Shown here: one piece after another, positions 8,881-18,562 of the stretch
How positions within the stretch are numbered: position 1 is the first letter of the stretch
How the letters are laid out: every line of letters starts with the position of its first letter
Assembly (NCBI GenBank): GCA_028281865.1
Contig: JANQJB010000079.1
Coordinates: forward strand, 1 to 63,621
Length of the DNA stretch: 63,621 nucleotides
From: Marinagarivorans sp.
GTDB taxonomy: Bacteria; Pseudomonadota; Gammaproteobacteria; Pseudomonadales; Cellvibrionaceae
Reading direction: 5' to 3'
Program-made: the position numbers and the translations under genes
Notes under the pieces: model-generated
Databases searched by the model: none
What the model was told of the DNA's origin: nothing
What the model saw: the letters and a program-made list of their open reading frames with translations, nothing else

Positions 8881-10445
8881 ATTCGCTCCAATTCTTGTTT
8901 TAACATACGTTTACCTAGCGCATATAACATTAAACTGTAAGGATGATGGTGCAGCGCGGCGATATTTAGATAAATCAGTGCACACATCAACCGTGTCTTG
9001 CGAACACTGAAACCATGCAGTGACAACCAACGCATAAGATGCTGTTCACATTCGACCAACACTTGTCGGCGATGTAATTCAAAATGAATATCTGTTTCAG
9101 TCCAACTCACATCAAAATGATTATTATTAATCAAGGCATGATTCACAATCAGCCCATGTAACAGTTTACCAAAGTCATAATAAATATCGCCGGTGCTCAA
9201 CGAACCTCCGAAATCCTGACGCCAATCCAAATAGACAAAGCGCTTTTCATCAGCCGACCATAAAATATTTTCAAAATGAAAATCACCATGAAACCGAACC
9301 GGCACACCTGCACAAATGTCGTCCCAGTTCACTCGTTCAATCAAATCAGACATCAACGGCATTGGCTCACCATTGATGTGCTGTGTACCGTCACAAAGAC
9401 CAAAGTTATCATAAAAGAGCTTGATGCGATCCTTCGTTTTATCATGATAAAATTTACGGCATTGAGCGACGAATTCTTGAGATTGCTCTGATGATAACTT
9501 TTGGCATTGCCAAAATGCCTGACAATTTTCCAAAAACTGAGAAAATAATGGCAAGGTGACTAGGTTTGATAGCACATCCCCTTCAACTTTTCGATACATA
9601 TACATATTGACACCCTGCCCCAACAATGTAGGGACAAACTCGGCCAGTTGTTTAACTCGTTCTACTCGATTAGCGATAAACTTTGGGTCGTTAGAAAATT
9701 TGATGACTTTATCATCGACAAACCAAATCGCTTCATCAGCTTTTTCAAGAATATTCGGTTCATTTGCTTGTCTATAGGCTTCTCGAGTTACTTTGAGCGC
9801 AGCCTGAGTACCAGTATCAAACCAAGTAAAACCATAAGCCTTCATGTCTTCGCCGGTTAATGCTCGCAAACCAAATGATTCACCCTGAGCAATGGCCATA
9901 TCAGCTCCTTGCTCCATTCGTTGCCAAAATGTCCTGTAGTCACAAACACCGGAAAGACCAATGTAAGCTTTGAGATCACTACCAATAACATGCTTTTCAC
10001 AAATTTCATTTACGGTTTCATTCACAACGCGGAGTGTACGGTAATGACTCAGGTCCTCAACCTCTGCATAGCCCATCCAATCATGGTCTGGTGCAGGGAT
10101 GGGGTTTCTAACCAATGTATCGCAGGAAATAAAAATAAAAGGTTCTTGCAAGTACTCCTTACAGCAGAGCAAACTCAACCCTAAACCTGAGCCCTCTCCT
10201 TCGAACGGATCGACAGTGCTAAACAAAAATACGCGTTCTGGATAGGCCAAAGTTAAGAACTCTTTAACCAAGTGACCTTTGTGTCCGAGCGCAATCACAA
10301 ACTCAACATCATCCGGAAACTGCTCAATGATATGACATATAGTGGGGCGATTAGCAATGGCGACGAGAGATTTATTAACATATTTAGTAAGTTCACCCAA
10401 ACGTGAACCTGTGCCCGCAGTAGGAATACAAACGCGATAACTCAT
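8877..10445 (-). CDS. Fused sugar-1-P nucleotidyltransferase and APH-type kinase
   Basis: This 522-residue protein has two domains. The N-terminal 230 residues are a nucleotidyltransferase: CIPTAGTGSRLGELT at 5-19, KSLVAIANRP, GEGSGLGLSLL and SCDTLVRN. Residues of about 240-520 form an aminoglycoside-phosphotransferase/choline-kinase fold: the catalytic-loop motif RFHGDFHFENILW at about 384, then VYLDWRQDFGG as the metal site. One chain could thus phosphorylate a sugar or alditol and then activate it as an NDP derivative. Choice of nucleotide and sugar is unclear. It overlaps the cupin upstream and the C-methyltransferase downstream by 4 bp each. This domain pairing is uncommon in O-antigen loci. 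Confidence 0.8.
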   Translation of the reverse strand: MSYRVCIPTAGTGSRLGELTKYVNKSLVAIANRPTICHIIEQFPDDVEFVIALGHKGHLVKEFLTLAYPERVFLFSTVDPFEGEGSGLGLSLLCCKEYLQEPFIFISCDTLVRNPIPAPDHDWMGYAEVEDLSHYRTLRVVNETVNEICEKHVIGSDLKAYIGLSGVCDYRTFWQRMEQGADMAIAQGESFGLRALTGEDMKAYGFTWFDTGTQAALKVTREAYRQANEPNILEKADEAIWFVDDKVIKFSNDPKFIANRVERVKQLAEFVPTLLGQGVNMYMYRKVEGDVLSNLVTLPLFSQFLENCQAFWQCQKLSSEQSQEFVAQCRKFYHDKTKDRIKLFYDNFGLCDGTQHINGEPMPLMSDLIERVNWDDICAGVPVRFHGDFHFENILWSADEKRFVYLDWRQDFGGSLSTGDIYYDFGKLLHGLIVNHALINNNHFDVSWTETDIHFELHRRQVLVECEQHLMRWLSLHGFSVRKTRLMCALIYLNIAALHHHPYSLMLYALGKRMLKQELERI

Positions 10446-10801
10446 TTAGGAGCTCGCTCGTAATCATCGACTAACCGGACAACATCCTCCATTTCCGGAG
10501 TGCTGGCCTCCAAATAAACCGCATCGGTTTCGCCTTCCATGCGGTGAATAACACCCGGTGCTAAAGTAATAAAGTCGCCAGCTTCGTAAACTGTCGACAC
10601 CAATGATTCCTGGCTTTCACCAGTATAAATACGCAATTTACCGGCCAACACATAAATCGTTTCTTGCTTAATTTCATGATACTGTAAACTGCAACGATGA
10701 CCTTGCCACATAGTTAATTTCTTAACCATATAACGATCGTTAATCTCTACCACCTCTTCTTTGCCCCATGGCTTTTCGATAACTCGCTTAATATCATTCA
10801 T
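10442..10801 (-). CDS. Cupin, phosphomannose-isomerase type II-like
   Basis: This 119-residue single cupin domain resembles the C-terminal isomerase part of type II PMI/GMP enzymes: KPWGKEEVVEINDRYMVKKL at 10-29, GHRCSLQYHEIKQETIYVLAG (metal-binding His/Glu set) and LAPGVIHRMEGETD. It is too short for a full PMI, so it may be a stand-alone sugar-phosphate isomerase or epimerase in the module. It overlaps the nucleotidyltransferase-kinase by 4 bp. It starts after a gap of 173 bp, so a promoter may lie just upstream, though none is clear. Confidence 0.75.
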   Translation of the reverse strand: MNDIKRVIEKPWGKEEVVEINDRYMVKKLTMWQGHRCSLQYHEIKQETIYVLAGKLRIYTGESQESLVSTVYEAGDFITLAPGVIHRMEGETDAVYLEASTPEMEDVVRLVDDYERAPK

Positions 10802-10974
10802 ACAAATCTCTCTATTTTTAATTCAAAATTTTTTGGGTGCCCAAGTTGACCGATGATAAATCATGAGATGAGTTTGGCTAACTTTTGTTGTTTAACTTTT
10901 AACGTATCTTATCCTTGTTTGATGACTCATTGGGAATTATAAAAATAGAAAAATCTACAACATGAGAGCATCTA

Positions 10975-11799
10975 TCATATTTTATAACGTTCATACTCTG
11001 GAAAATAATTAAAAAATTGATTATAGAAGGTCTTTACGTACATTTGCATAGACCAATGGCTATTAAACCCGTATTTGCGTCGCATCCACTCTTTTCCTTC
11101 AGTCAAATAAAGCTTCATATTTTCTTCATAAGACTCTGTTTTGATCTGATCCGCCCGGTTCAATAAATAAGATTCGTTTTCTTCAACCCAGACTTTTGTT
11201 GTAATCGCAGCGGCCCAATCATTTGCATAAGCTTTTGCTATCAACTCACTCTCCGTACCATAACCACGGAAATTAGTGCCATCGAATAACATATTCATAT
11301 AATCAGGAGATTCATGCTCCATCACATCTTCAATAAACTTCCGATTGATCAAGTATGCAGTATTGTGGATGTACCAAAAGAACTTGGTCTGTTCCTGCTG
11401 TAATAATAATCGCTCACCCCAGCGTCGAGAACAAGGTGACAAAATTCCTATACGCTTGATGCTTTGCATAATGTCAAACAACGGTTTAACGGAAGGTTTA
11501 GTTTCAAACTCGGTATCATTAGTCAACAACAAGAACGCTTCGTACTGCTTAAATTTATCTTCTCTTACTAATTGACTCAGACCATAATTCATCCCTCGCT
11601 GGTAGCGCAAACCATGCTGCACCGCCTCCGGCCAATTGGCATGCCAGGTACAATGCTTAGCTAACTTCGAGTCATCTGAACCAGATTCGACAACATAAAT
11701 ATCGGTTACATCACCATCATAGTGTGCGAGGTGTTCATACAGGTTATCTGTCGCTTCCGGTAAGTTGCGATTCAAAATAATAGTAGCTACAGGTTTCAT
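10975..11799 (-). CDS. GT2-like glycosyltransferase
   Basis: This 274-residue protein has a GT-A-like start (ATIILNRNLPEATDNLYEHL), a VVESGSDDS segment and LLTNDTEFE, which sits where GT2 enzymes have the DxD metal site. The rest (RRWGERLL, TAYLINRKFIEDV, GYGTESELIAKAY) fits family 2 transferases. It sits one base after the stop of the GatZ/KbaZ-like gene, so they are coupled. It is a reasonable second candidate for transferring the unusual sugar of this module. Confidence 0.65.
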   Translation of the reverse strand: MKPVATIILNRNLPEATDNLYEHLAHYDGDVTDIYVVESGSDDSKLAKHCTWHANWPEAVQHGLRYQRGMNYGLSQLVREDKFKQYEAFLLLTNDTEFETKPSVKPLFDIMQSIKRIGILSPCSRRWGERLLLQQEQTKFFWYIHNTAYLINRKFIEDVMEHESPDYMNMLFDGTNFRGYGTESELIAKAYANDWAAAITTKVWVEENESYLLNRADQIKTESYEENMKLYLTEGKEWMRRKYGFNSHWSMQMYVKTFYNQFFNYFPEYERYKI

Positions 11800-11800
11800 A

Positions 11801-12964
11801 TCACCATTTCCTCACTAAACGAAATGCTTCCATATAGCGAAGTATGCTGACTTTTACAGCATCTTTCAGATAACGATCCAACTCTATATCGGCTAGCCGA
11901 AAATCAACCTCTTCCTTGATAGCTTTACAACTGTCAGTAGCAAATACATAGTGGCCCGCGATCATTGATCGTTCCCGATCTCCAGCTTTAGTGTCTTTCA
12001 ACATCCACTTGCGCCACTTATTAGAATCATAGGCAAGTTGCAGAAAGCGTTCGGATAAGTCTTTCATTTCGTTCTGCTCCATAATATCCAACAAGGCAAC
12101 CGTTTCCGCAACACCGAATTCGGGCGCTACGTTTGATGCATGGATACCGAGCCGCGGATGCCACTGAAGCGCCTCCGTCGAGAGGTAATCGGTATTATGC
12201 TCTTTAATGAAGATGCCATATTTATTGCATATCTCTATCATTTGGGGCACTTGGATTTCAGCAGGTAACTCGTTGGCTACCCGAAGTGGTTTGTCAAATG
12301 AGCCAACATTTTGCATTTCCTTTACTTTGGTACCCGTTTGTATGACCACAAAGGAAGGGAAAGGGTAGTTGTTGCGAGCACAATACTGCTTCATACTCTC
12401 CAGAGTATATTCTAACTCTTCCTGGGTGTTGGTGCTGCCGCTTTGCTCTTCCGTACCTATTTCAAAAATAACATCACGCCCCACTTGCTGGGCGTAGCTC
12501 CAGCAATATTCGTAAAGCTCATAGATACGATCAAGTACTTCATCTACATCAGGCCGCGCATGAATATCTACACTCGGGTCAATATGTAGCATCTGAAAAC
12601 CAGCATCAATATCCGCTTTAAATGAGCGCTTTGCTGATTCCATTGCTCTTCTCAAACTCAGATTTTTATCAACCTCCTTAGTACTTTGCCATGGACCGCC
12701 ATGGTCTCGGGCTAAAATGATTTTACCCTGCACATCTTTATCGATGACATAATTAGCGAAATCCCATGTATTCCAATTATTAACGTAACCACCGCCAAAC
12801 TCCTCCGCATCAATTTGTCTTCGGCTCGCAATGAGCATTAGGGGAACTGCATATTCGTTAGCAAGTTCGATCGCTGCGTCAACACAGTTGAGGCTCATCG
12901 GCCCCACCCCAAGCAAAGTGGCCTTGCGTTGCGCCATATAGTTGGTAAGCCGTTGGTGTATCAT
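11801..12964 (-). CDS. GatZ/KbaZ-like tagatose-bisphosphate aldolase family protein
   Basis: This protein of about 387 residues belongs to the GatZ/KbaZ family (PF08013): LLGVGPMSLNCVDAAIELA near the N-terminus, ILARDHGGPWQ at about 92, MLHIDPSVD at about 130, FEIGTEEQSGSTN at about 178 and IKEHNTDYL at about 255. In enteric bacteria GatZ/KbaZ supports the GatY/KbaY aldolase, but no GatY/KbaY partner is present here. The ATG at 12964 is preferred to GTG at 12973. It has GGGGAG eight bases upstream and overlaps the phosphatase stop as ATGA. Together with the HAD phosphatase it suggests formation of a carbon chain by aldol chemistry. The actual reaction is unknown. Confidence 0.75.
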   Translation of the reverse strand: MIHQRLTNYMAQRKATLLGVGPMSLNCVDAAIELANEYAVPLMLIASRRQIDAEEFGGGYVNNWNTWDFANYVIDKDVQGKIILARDHGGPWQSTKEVDKNLSLRRAMESAKRSFKADIDAGFQMLHIDPSVDIHARPDVDEVLDRIYELYEYCWSYAQQVGRDVIFEIGTEEQSGSTNTQEELEYTLESMKQYCARNNYPFPSFVVIQTGTKVKEMQNVGSFDKPLRVANELPAEIQVPQMIEICNKYGIFIKEHNTDYLSTEALQWHPRLGIHASNVAPEFGVAETVALLDIMEQNEMKDLSERFLQLAYDSNKWRKWMLKDTKAGDRERSMIAGHYVFATDSCKAIKEEVDFRLADIELDRYLKDAVKVSILRYMEAFRLVRKW

Positions 12965-13479
12965 ACTGTCCACTCCCCTGAAAGCACTAGTTGTTCTGAT
13001 GGCAAGCGATCAGGATCAAAAGGTTCAAAAAATTTCTCTAGTAGATGTAAACAAGCTTCCGCTACAGCCCGATCTCCACCAGAACGCTCCGTCACAAAGT
13101 GAGCATGCCGCTTTGCTATTGGATGAGCATTAGCTGGAGCAATCGCATACGCTACCTCTCGCATTACATAATGATCAAAGATTCCATCACCCATGTACGC
13201 AACAGTCTTAGGATCATAACGTTCCTTTATCCAATCAATCCGTTTGATGGTGCTGACAATATCCATTTCAAATTTCATATCATCAACAATTCGTTTCTTT
13301 GAGATGGGAAAACCGCGTTTATCCCCTGTAATAAAGCGAATTGCGGCATATTGTCGCAGTAGGCTCAGCCCATCATTATCATCTGGACCAAATACTTTCA
13401 TGACCTTGCCTTGCTCAGAATACAAAAATTGCCCGGTAGTCATGACCCCATCAACATCGAATATAACGGTTTTAATCAC
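12961..13479 (-). CDS. KdsC-like HAD phosphatase
   Basis: This 172-residue protein is a cap-less HAD phosphatase of the KdsC type: FDVDGVMTTGQ (nucleophile Asp and acid Asp) at 7-17, FITGDKRG at about 49, GDGIFDH for the metal site at about 98, and TERSGGDRAVAEAC near the end. KdsC removes phosphate from KDO-8-P, and relatives act on other sugar phosphates. The GTG start has GGAGGA seven bases upstream. It follows the ABC transporter gene by 12 nt and overlaps the GatZ/KbaZ-like gene. Its neighbours suggest it dephosphorylates an intermediate of the module rather than KDO-8-P. Confidence 0.8.
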   Translation of the reverse strand: MIKTVIFDVDGVMTTGQFLYSEQGKVMKVFGPDDNDGLSLLRQYAAIRFITGDKRGFPISKKRIVDDMKFEMDIVSTIKRIDWIKERYDPKTVAYMGDGIFDHYVMREVAYAIAPANAHPIAKRHAHFVTERSGGDRAVAEACLHLLEKFFEPFDPDRLPSEQLVLSGEWTV

Positions 13480-13491
13480 GGTCCAGTCCTC

Positions 13492-15273
13492 CTACGACTT
13501 TACATCAATGCTCAAGTCGCGATAATAAGTGTTTTGATATGCAGGAAAATTGGCTTTTATGTGCGGCCAATCTCCCTGTCCTACTACTTGTCCGTTCTCC
13601 ATTACTACTATGTCGTGCGCATATTTTAAACTGCTTATTTTATGCGCTGACATCACAATAAATGGAATATTTGAATGGTGTGCCAACCAGTCGATAATAT
13701 GCGTTTCGAGCTTTGAATCGAGAGCACTGGTTGCCTCATCCATAACTAAGACATCGGGAGCAAAGTAAAGCGCGCGCGCAATAGCCAATCGCTGCCCTTG
13801 GCCACCACTTAACAATCCTGCGTGTTCTCCAATATACTCGTCTTCTTGCTTCGGAAGAGTTTTCACCAAATCAGTTAACTTCACAACATCTAAAACAGCT
13901 TTAACTCGATTTTGATCGATAGCTTCAGGCGCAATTCCTAACGCAATATTTTCCTTAATGCTACCATCAAAGATATGAGGCTTTTGTGCGACGTATGAGA
14001 TCTTAATTTTCTGCGGATTGAATGGTTCCCTTTGCACATAAAAACCAACACTACCATTTTGAGGCGCAGACACTCCGATTATGATGTCAAGCAATGTTGA
14101 TTTGCCAGCGCCGCTGCCCCCTACCAACCCAGTTATTCCTGGTGTCAAACAAAGATTTAGCCCTTCAAAGATCGGCGAGCTACTATTGGGGTAACTAAAT
14201 CGAACATCACGAACAATTATTTCGGTTAACGTAAGCTCATCATCTATGCTATCGCCCGCCGCAGAGGATGTTTGCATACGCCCTCGCTCGTAACGACTTA
14301 CCTCTCCGTTTAACAACTCCGCAATTTCATCCAATACACTTACACCAAAATGCAAGGCGTTGGTGAGGCTAACCACTCTACTGATACTTGGGTAAACGCG
14401 TATCAACACGACGCCGAACAACATCAAATCTGTTATCTTGAGACCCGTCGTCTGTGCAGACGCTAACATCACTAACAACAACGTTATAATCCCAAATTCG
14501 AGCAACAACTTAGGCATGTTGTTCACGCCAAAAAATAACGCTTGATGATGGGAGTTAATATGAACATCCTGGTCGAACTTTCTGGTATACCAATCAACCG
14601 CCTTGTAGAGACGTAACTCCCGCGCACCCTCAATGTTTTCCTTCGCGATTTTAATTACATTGCCATAGGATTCGTTAACTCGCTTACCCCAACGTTTTAT
14701 ATAATTTCTTGCCAGCCAAATTAACCCAGCCGTCAATACACCACCCACCAGCATTTGCATAATAAATATGACTGGCAGCATATAGAACGCGTAACACAGA
14801 AGCAGAGTCATAATGGCATACTCAGACAACAGCTGAATGCTCGACACCATTACCACACGTGCAATGCGATCTGCGTTTTCACCTATATTCTTTATTTTAA
14901 TAGAGTTGTGCTCAAGCAATGCTTCTGCACGTGTCGTATTCACATACATCTGATGCAATCGGTGCCTTATTTCCGCCACTTGACCATAAGCAAACCGATA
15001 AAGTGTCATATAAGTTGTAGCCAAAAAAATATTTTTAACCAAAAACAATCCGCCGACCAATACAAACAACTGCATCCTCGATATTCCAAGCCAATCAACG
15101 ATGGCTTGTGCTTGTGATACTTCTTCGGCAAGAAGCGAAAATAGGGGAATTATCAACGCCACTCCAAGCAGCTCTAACAATCCGGTGATCAACACCATCA
15201 ACATAAGAAGATAAAATTTCCGTTTTGCCGCAGGATTAAGTAGAGCTAATATTTTTTGATATATAGAAATCAA
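13492..15273 (-). CDS. ABC exporter, PglK/MsbA-like lipid-linked glycan flippase candidate
   Basis: This 593-residue half-transporter has about six membrane segments in residues 15-330, then a nucleotide-binding domain: Walker A GGSGAGKST (about 386), Q-loop YVAQKPHIFDGSI, signature LLSGGQGQR, Walker B VLVMDEATSALD, and H-loop SAHK instead of the commoner AHR. The N-terminal layout (LLNPAAKRKFYLLMLMVLITGLLELLG) resembles the oligosaccharide flippase PglK. No Wzx-type flippase is present in this window, so this protein may move the lipid-linked repeat across the inner membrane. It appears to start at a TTG with GGAG very close upstream. The phosphatase gene follows 12 nt downstream. Confidence 0.8.
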   Translation of the reverse strand: MISIYQKILALLNPAAKRKFYLLMLMVLITGLLELLGVALIIPLFSLLAEEVSQAQAIVDWLGISRMQLFVLVGGLFLVKNIFLATTYMTLYRFAYGQVAEIRHRLHQMYVNTTRAEALLEHNSIKIKNIGENADRIARVVMVSSIQLLSEYAIMTLLLCYAFYMLPVIFIMQMLVGGVLTAGLIWLARNYIKRWGKRVNESYGNVIKIAKENIEGARELRLYKAVDWYTRKFDQDVHINSHHQALFFGVNNMPKLLLEFGIITLLLVMLASAQTTGLKITDLMLFGVVLIRVYPSISRVVSLTNALHFGVSVLDEIAELLNGEVSRYERGRMQTSSAAGDSIDDELTLTEIIVRDVRFSYPNSSSPIFEGLNLCLTPGITGLVGGSGAGKSTLLDIIIGVSAPQNGSVGFYVQREPFNPQKIKISYVAQKPHIFDGSIKENIALGIAPEAIDQNRVKAVLDVVKLTDLVKTLPKQEDEYIGEHAGLLSGGQGQRLAIARALYFAPDVLVMDEATSALDSKLETHIIDWLAHHSNIPFIVMSAHKISSLKYAHDIVVMENGQVVGQGDWPHIKANFPAYQNTYYRDLSIDVKS

Positions 15274-15533
15274 TTACTCCAGCCTATAAATTACTTATAT
15301 CAGAATCATTTTTTAATTAACGAAAACACCATTAAAAATTTTACAATCAAGAACGACTTAGCGCACAACCTAAGTCGCTTGCTCAAACAGTAAAAATCCG
15401 ATTTTTGAGTATCGACAAAAAGATTTTTTGCGAAAACTGCTGGCCAGATTAATATTTCCATAACATTTTCTTAAGCAGAGAAGAATACGTAGTCGTTCAG
15501 CAATCTAAAAAGGTAGATAAGGCACATACGAAT

Positions 15534-16568
15534 TCAGCCAGAAAGAGTGGATGTAATCACATCTAAATATGACTCACCCATTTTCTCGATCGAGAAATTG
15601 GTAAGCGCGCGTCGCCGGGCATTTTTAGAATATTGGGAGTAATTGAGTGCCACGGTATTCACAGCCTCCACCAGTGCGGCCGTATTGACCGGCCTATCAA
15701 CAACAAACGGATCACCACTATACTTGATAAGCACACCAGCATCATCACCCACTAACTCGCGCAGTGAACCAGTGTCGAGTCCAACAATAGGAACACCGTT
15801 AGCCAAAGATTCAATCACCGAGTTGGGGCAAGGAGGATTGAATTCCAGACACAAGTGGATAGCGCCAGGGCGCTGATACGCTGTCACCTCTTCTCGCCTT
15901 ATCCGTCCGAGCACTTTGACCATTGGAAATTCTCGCATTGCTTTTTTAAGCCTGTGTTTAACACCCCCGAGAAGATAAAAATTGGATATCTTAGACTCTC
16001 TAATAAGTCCCCTGATAATATCAGCAAGCATACTCACGGTAGCAACATCATCCTGAATATTGCCTTCAACGCAAATCAAAGATAGTTTACAGGAGTTCTC
16101 AATAAGGCCGTCCGTATCAGAAATTTGTTCTGGAATTGGCGCCCCATTGTATATAACGGATTGGCTTGTACAAACCTTACCGTATTTTCGAATCCACCAA
16201 TCCTCAACAAATTCGCTTTGATATACGACATGATCTGCAAGGTACTTTCTAATAAACCACATAAGACGGTTAACAAGAAGTGCTCGTAAATAAAGCTTTA
16301 AGGAGTCTGAACGGCTCAAAGAAAAGTAATGGAGCCCATCCAGGCGATGAAGAATTTTTCGACCACGAATTTTCTCTAAAAGCAGACGAAATACCTTCCC
16401 CGTTGCCGCAACCACAATAATACAATCAGGCTTTTCTGCATCGTGGAAATTACTTGTCTTAATTCCGTTTTGCTCGAGGTAGCTCCTTAAACGCAACTGA
16501 AAACTACCTGGACCTCCTGCACTTAACGGCACAGTAGCAAATGTGATCTCTCGAATATTTTTATTCAT
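15534..16568 (-). CDS. Family 4 glycosyltransferase
   Basis: This GT-B protein of about 344 residues has ITFATVPLSAGGPGSFQLRL at the N-terminus, IYNGAPIPE, then a GT4 donor domain with LLGGVKHRLKKA, VLGRIRREEVTAYQRPG, LEFNPPCPNSVIESLANGVP (the E-x7-E region) and IVGLDTGSLREL. ATG at 16568 gives a typical N-terminus. An ATG nine codons upstream (16595) is also possible, and neither has a strong ribosome site. AT-rich gaps of about 260 bp downstream and 140 bp upstream hold nothing that I recognise. Confidence 0.8.
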   Translation of the reverse strand: MNKNIREITFATVPLSAGGPGSFQLRLRSYLEQNGIKTSNFHDAEKPDCIIVVAATGKVFRLLLEKIRGRKILHRLDGLHYFSLSRSDSLKLYLRALLVNRLMWFIRKYLADHVVYQSEFVEDWWIRKYGKVCTSQSVIYNGAPIPEQISDTDGLIENSCKLSLICVEGNIQDDVATVSMLADIIRGLIRESKISNFYLLGGVKHRLKKAMREFPMVKVLGRIRREEVTAYQRPGAIHLCLEFNPPCPNSVIESLANGVPIVGLDTGSLRELVGDDAGVLIKYSGDPFVVDRPVNTAALVEAVNTVALNYSQYSKNARRRALTNFSIEKMGESYLDVITSTLSG

Positions 16569-16708
16569 ATGATTGTTACATTGTCGACACAGCATTGGAC
16601 AAAATCAAAGAAAACCGACCAAATTTTTAAGTTAACGAAAAACTCCACAAGAAATAATTTCTTTATACTTTTAGATTGCCTATAGTTTCATCTTAAAAAT
16701 TTTTTCAG

Positions 16709-18562
16709 TCAATCCAGCTTATCAATCAATTTCATTCCTAAATATTCCGCGCCATATTTAGTCAAGTGGCCGCCATCGAAGGTCTTAAGAAATCCCTCTT
16801 CATCAAAAATCTTGCATTTTTCTTCTGAAGAATCGCAAATTAATTCTTGTATATCTATAAAAATTTCTACAGGAACCTCTTGTTTCATTTTTTTGTTGAC
16901 TACTAATTGCTCGGCGGGAATAAAGCTCTTTTTCTCCCGAAACTCTTCACGGGACAAGTTAAGATAAGATCTCAACTTAAGATCTCCAAAATTTTTCCTC
17001 CCAAAAATCCTCAACCTCCCATTATTTATGGCGTTAAGGTTATATATGCTTTCCTGTAAAAACGGCAGGTGCCACTCCAACCACGAGCTCGCAAGCCAAA
17101 CCTCATCAGCGTGAGCTATTTTTTTTCTGAGCCATTCGTCCTCATAAATACCTTTGCCTCCGCAATAAAATTTATCTTTATCATTACTCACACTTTCCAT
17201 TAGTTTTTTCTGCTCAACAAAAAGATTGCCACATCTTTTGCTGATATGGCGCGTCACGATTTGATATTTCTTATCGAGATCCGCCTCATAAATAGCATTG
17301 ACCAGGTCTTGAGCATAACTATCGCCAATTAGAATGATTTTTTTTCGATTGTCATCAATCCATTCTTTTAGTTTTAACTCTTCAAACCTGTCGATGACAT
17401 ACGTGCTATTGTCAATCAACGTAACGGACAAAAACCTTTTGTCTTGAGGTGAGTACCTATTTAGAAAACCATTCGAATAAATACCGATCAAACCGAAACA
17501 AACAAAAAATAACATGCAAACTACGGACGAAGTGAAGATAAAACCACGACTAAACTTTTTTTTGTTCCTGAAGGGTTTTTCAATAAATTTCCAAGTCAAG
17601 GCAGCCAAACCCACAGAAATCAAAGCCAACATAATTAATACACCATCATTTGGCTTATCTTGCAAATAAACTCGATAGAAGGCAAATAACGGTTGATGCC
17701 ACAAGTAGGCACTGTAACTTATCAAGCCAATCCCAACGAATACACGCACACTTAAAATTTTTGCTACGAAGGTACTTTTCCCCGCATAAATAACCAATAA
17801 CGCCGTCCCAAATACCGGCACAAGCGCAAAGATGCTAGGAAAGGGTGTATTCGCATCGTAGTAAAAAGTAGAATAGGCTATAGCCGAAATTCCGACGAAA
17901 GCGAGAAAATTGTTATTTCTTACACCATGCTTTTGCACGATAAAAGCACATATCGAACCAGCAAAAAGCTCCCATGCTCGCGTTGGTATCAGATAAAAAT
18001 TTGCAGTTGGTTTATATCGCCAACCCAACTCAGTTAAGCAGAGACTGACTACAGTGAATGCAACTGTAAGAAAAAAGACATTTCTCCTTCCGTATCGCCA
18101 AGCAAACAGAAGAAATAAAGGAAAAAGCAGATAATATTGCTCTTCAATAGCCAAACTCCATGTATGTAATAACGGCTTTTCTTCACTTTCCGGATGAAAA
18201 TAGTCAATTTCACGCCAGAACAAAATATTAGAAACAAAGAGAATAACCGCAACAATGCTACGAGAGAAGCTTTCCATTTGACTAGGAAGCATCCATGCCC
18301 AAGCGAATGGAAGGCAGCAAAGCATTACAAAAAAAAGCGCTGGCAATATACGACGAGCTCGACGCTCATAAAAATTGACAACACTAAATGTATTATCCTC
18401 AATCTCTTCTATTAGTATTTTAGTGATCAAATATCCACTTATGACAAAAAAGACATCTACGCCTACAAACCCCCCACTGAATACTTCAATTCCAGCATGA
18501 AATAGTATTACTGGCAGAACTGCAATCGCTCTCAAACCATCTATTTCAGGACGATATTTCAT
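16709..18562 (-). CDS. Acyltransferase 3 with C-terminal SGNH domain (O-acetyltransferase)
   Basis: This 617-residue protein of the OatA/OafA type starts with YRPEIDGLRAIAVLPVILFHAG (catalytic His in FHAG) and DVFFVISGYLIT. About ten membrane helices extend to about residue 370. A periplasmic SGNH esterase/transferase domain follows, with ILIGDSYAQDL at about 410 and DGGHLTKYGAEYLG near the C-terminus (the Asp-x-x-His pair). It should transfer acetyl groups onto the polysaccharide outside the inner membrane. It stands alone, with 250 bp upstream and 140 bp downstream. The ATG start is clear. Confidence 0.88.
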   Translation of the reverse strand: MKYRPEIDGLRAIAVLPVILFHAGIEVFSGGFVGVDVFFVISGYLITKILIEEIEDNTFSVVNFYERRARRILPALFFVMLCCLPFAWAWMLPSQMESFSRSIVAVILFVSNILFWREIDYFHPESEEKPLLHTWSLAIEEQYYLLFPLFLLFAWRYGRRNVFFLTVAFTVVSLCLTELGWRYKPTANFYLIPTRAWELFAGSICAFIVQKHGVRNNNFLAFVGISAIAYSTFYYDANTPFPSIFALVPVFGTALLVIYAGKSTFVAKILSVRVFVGIGLISYSAYLWHQPLFAFYRVYLQDKPNDGVLIMLALISVGLAALTWKFIEKPFRNKKKFSRGFIFTSSVVCMLFFVCFGLIGIYSNGFLNRYSPQDKRFLSVTLIDNSTYVIDRFEELKLKEWIDDNRKKIILIGDSYAQDLVNAIYEADLDKKYQIVTRHISKRCGNLFVEQKKLMESVSNDKDKFYCGGKGIYEDEWLRKKIAHADEVWLASSWLEWHLPFLQESIYNLNAINNGRLRIFGRKNFGDLKLRSYLNLSREEFREKKSFIPAEQLVVNKKMKQEVPVEIFIDIQELICDSSEEKCKIFDEEGFLKTFDGGHLTKYGAEYLGMKLIDKLD

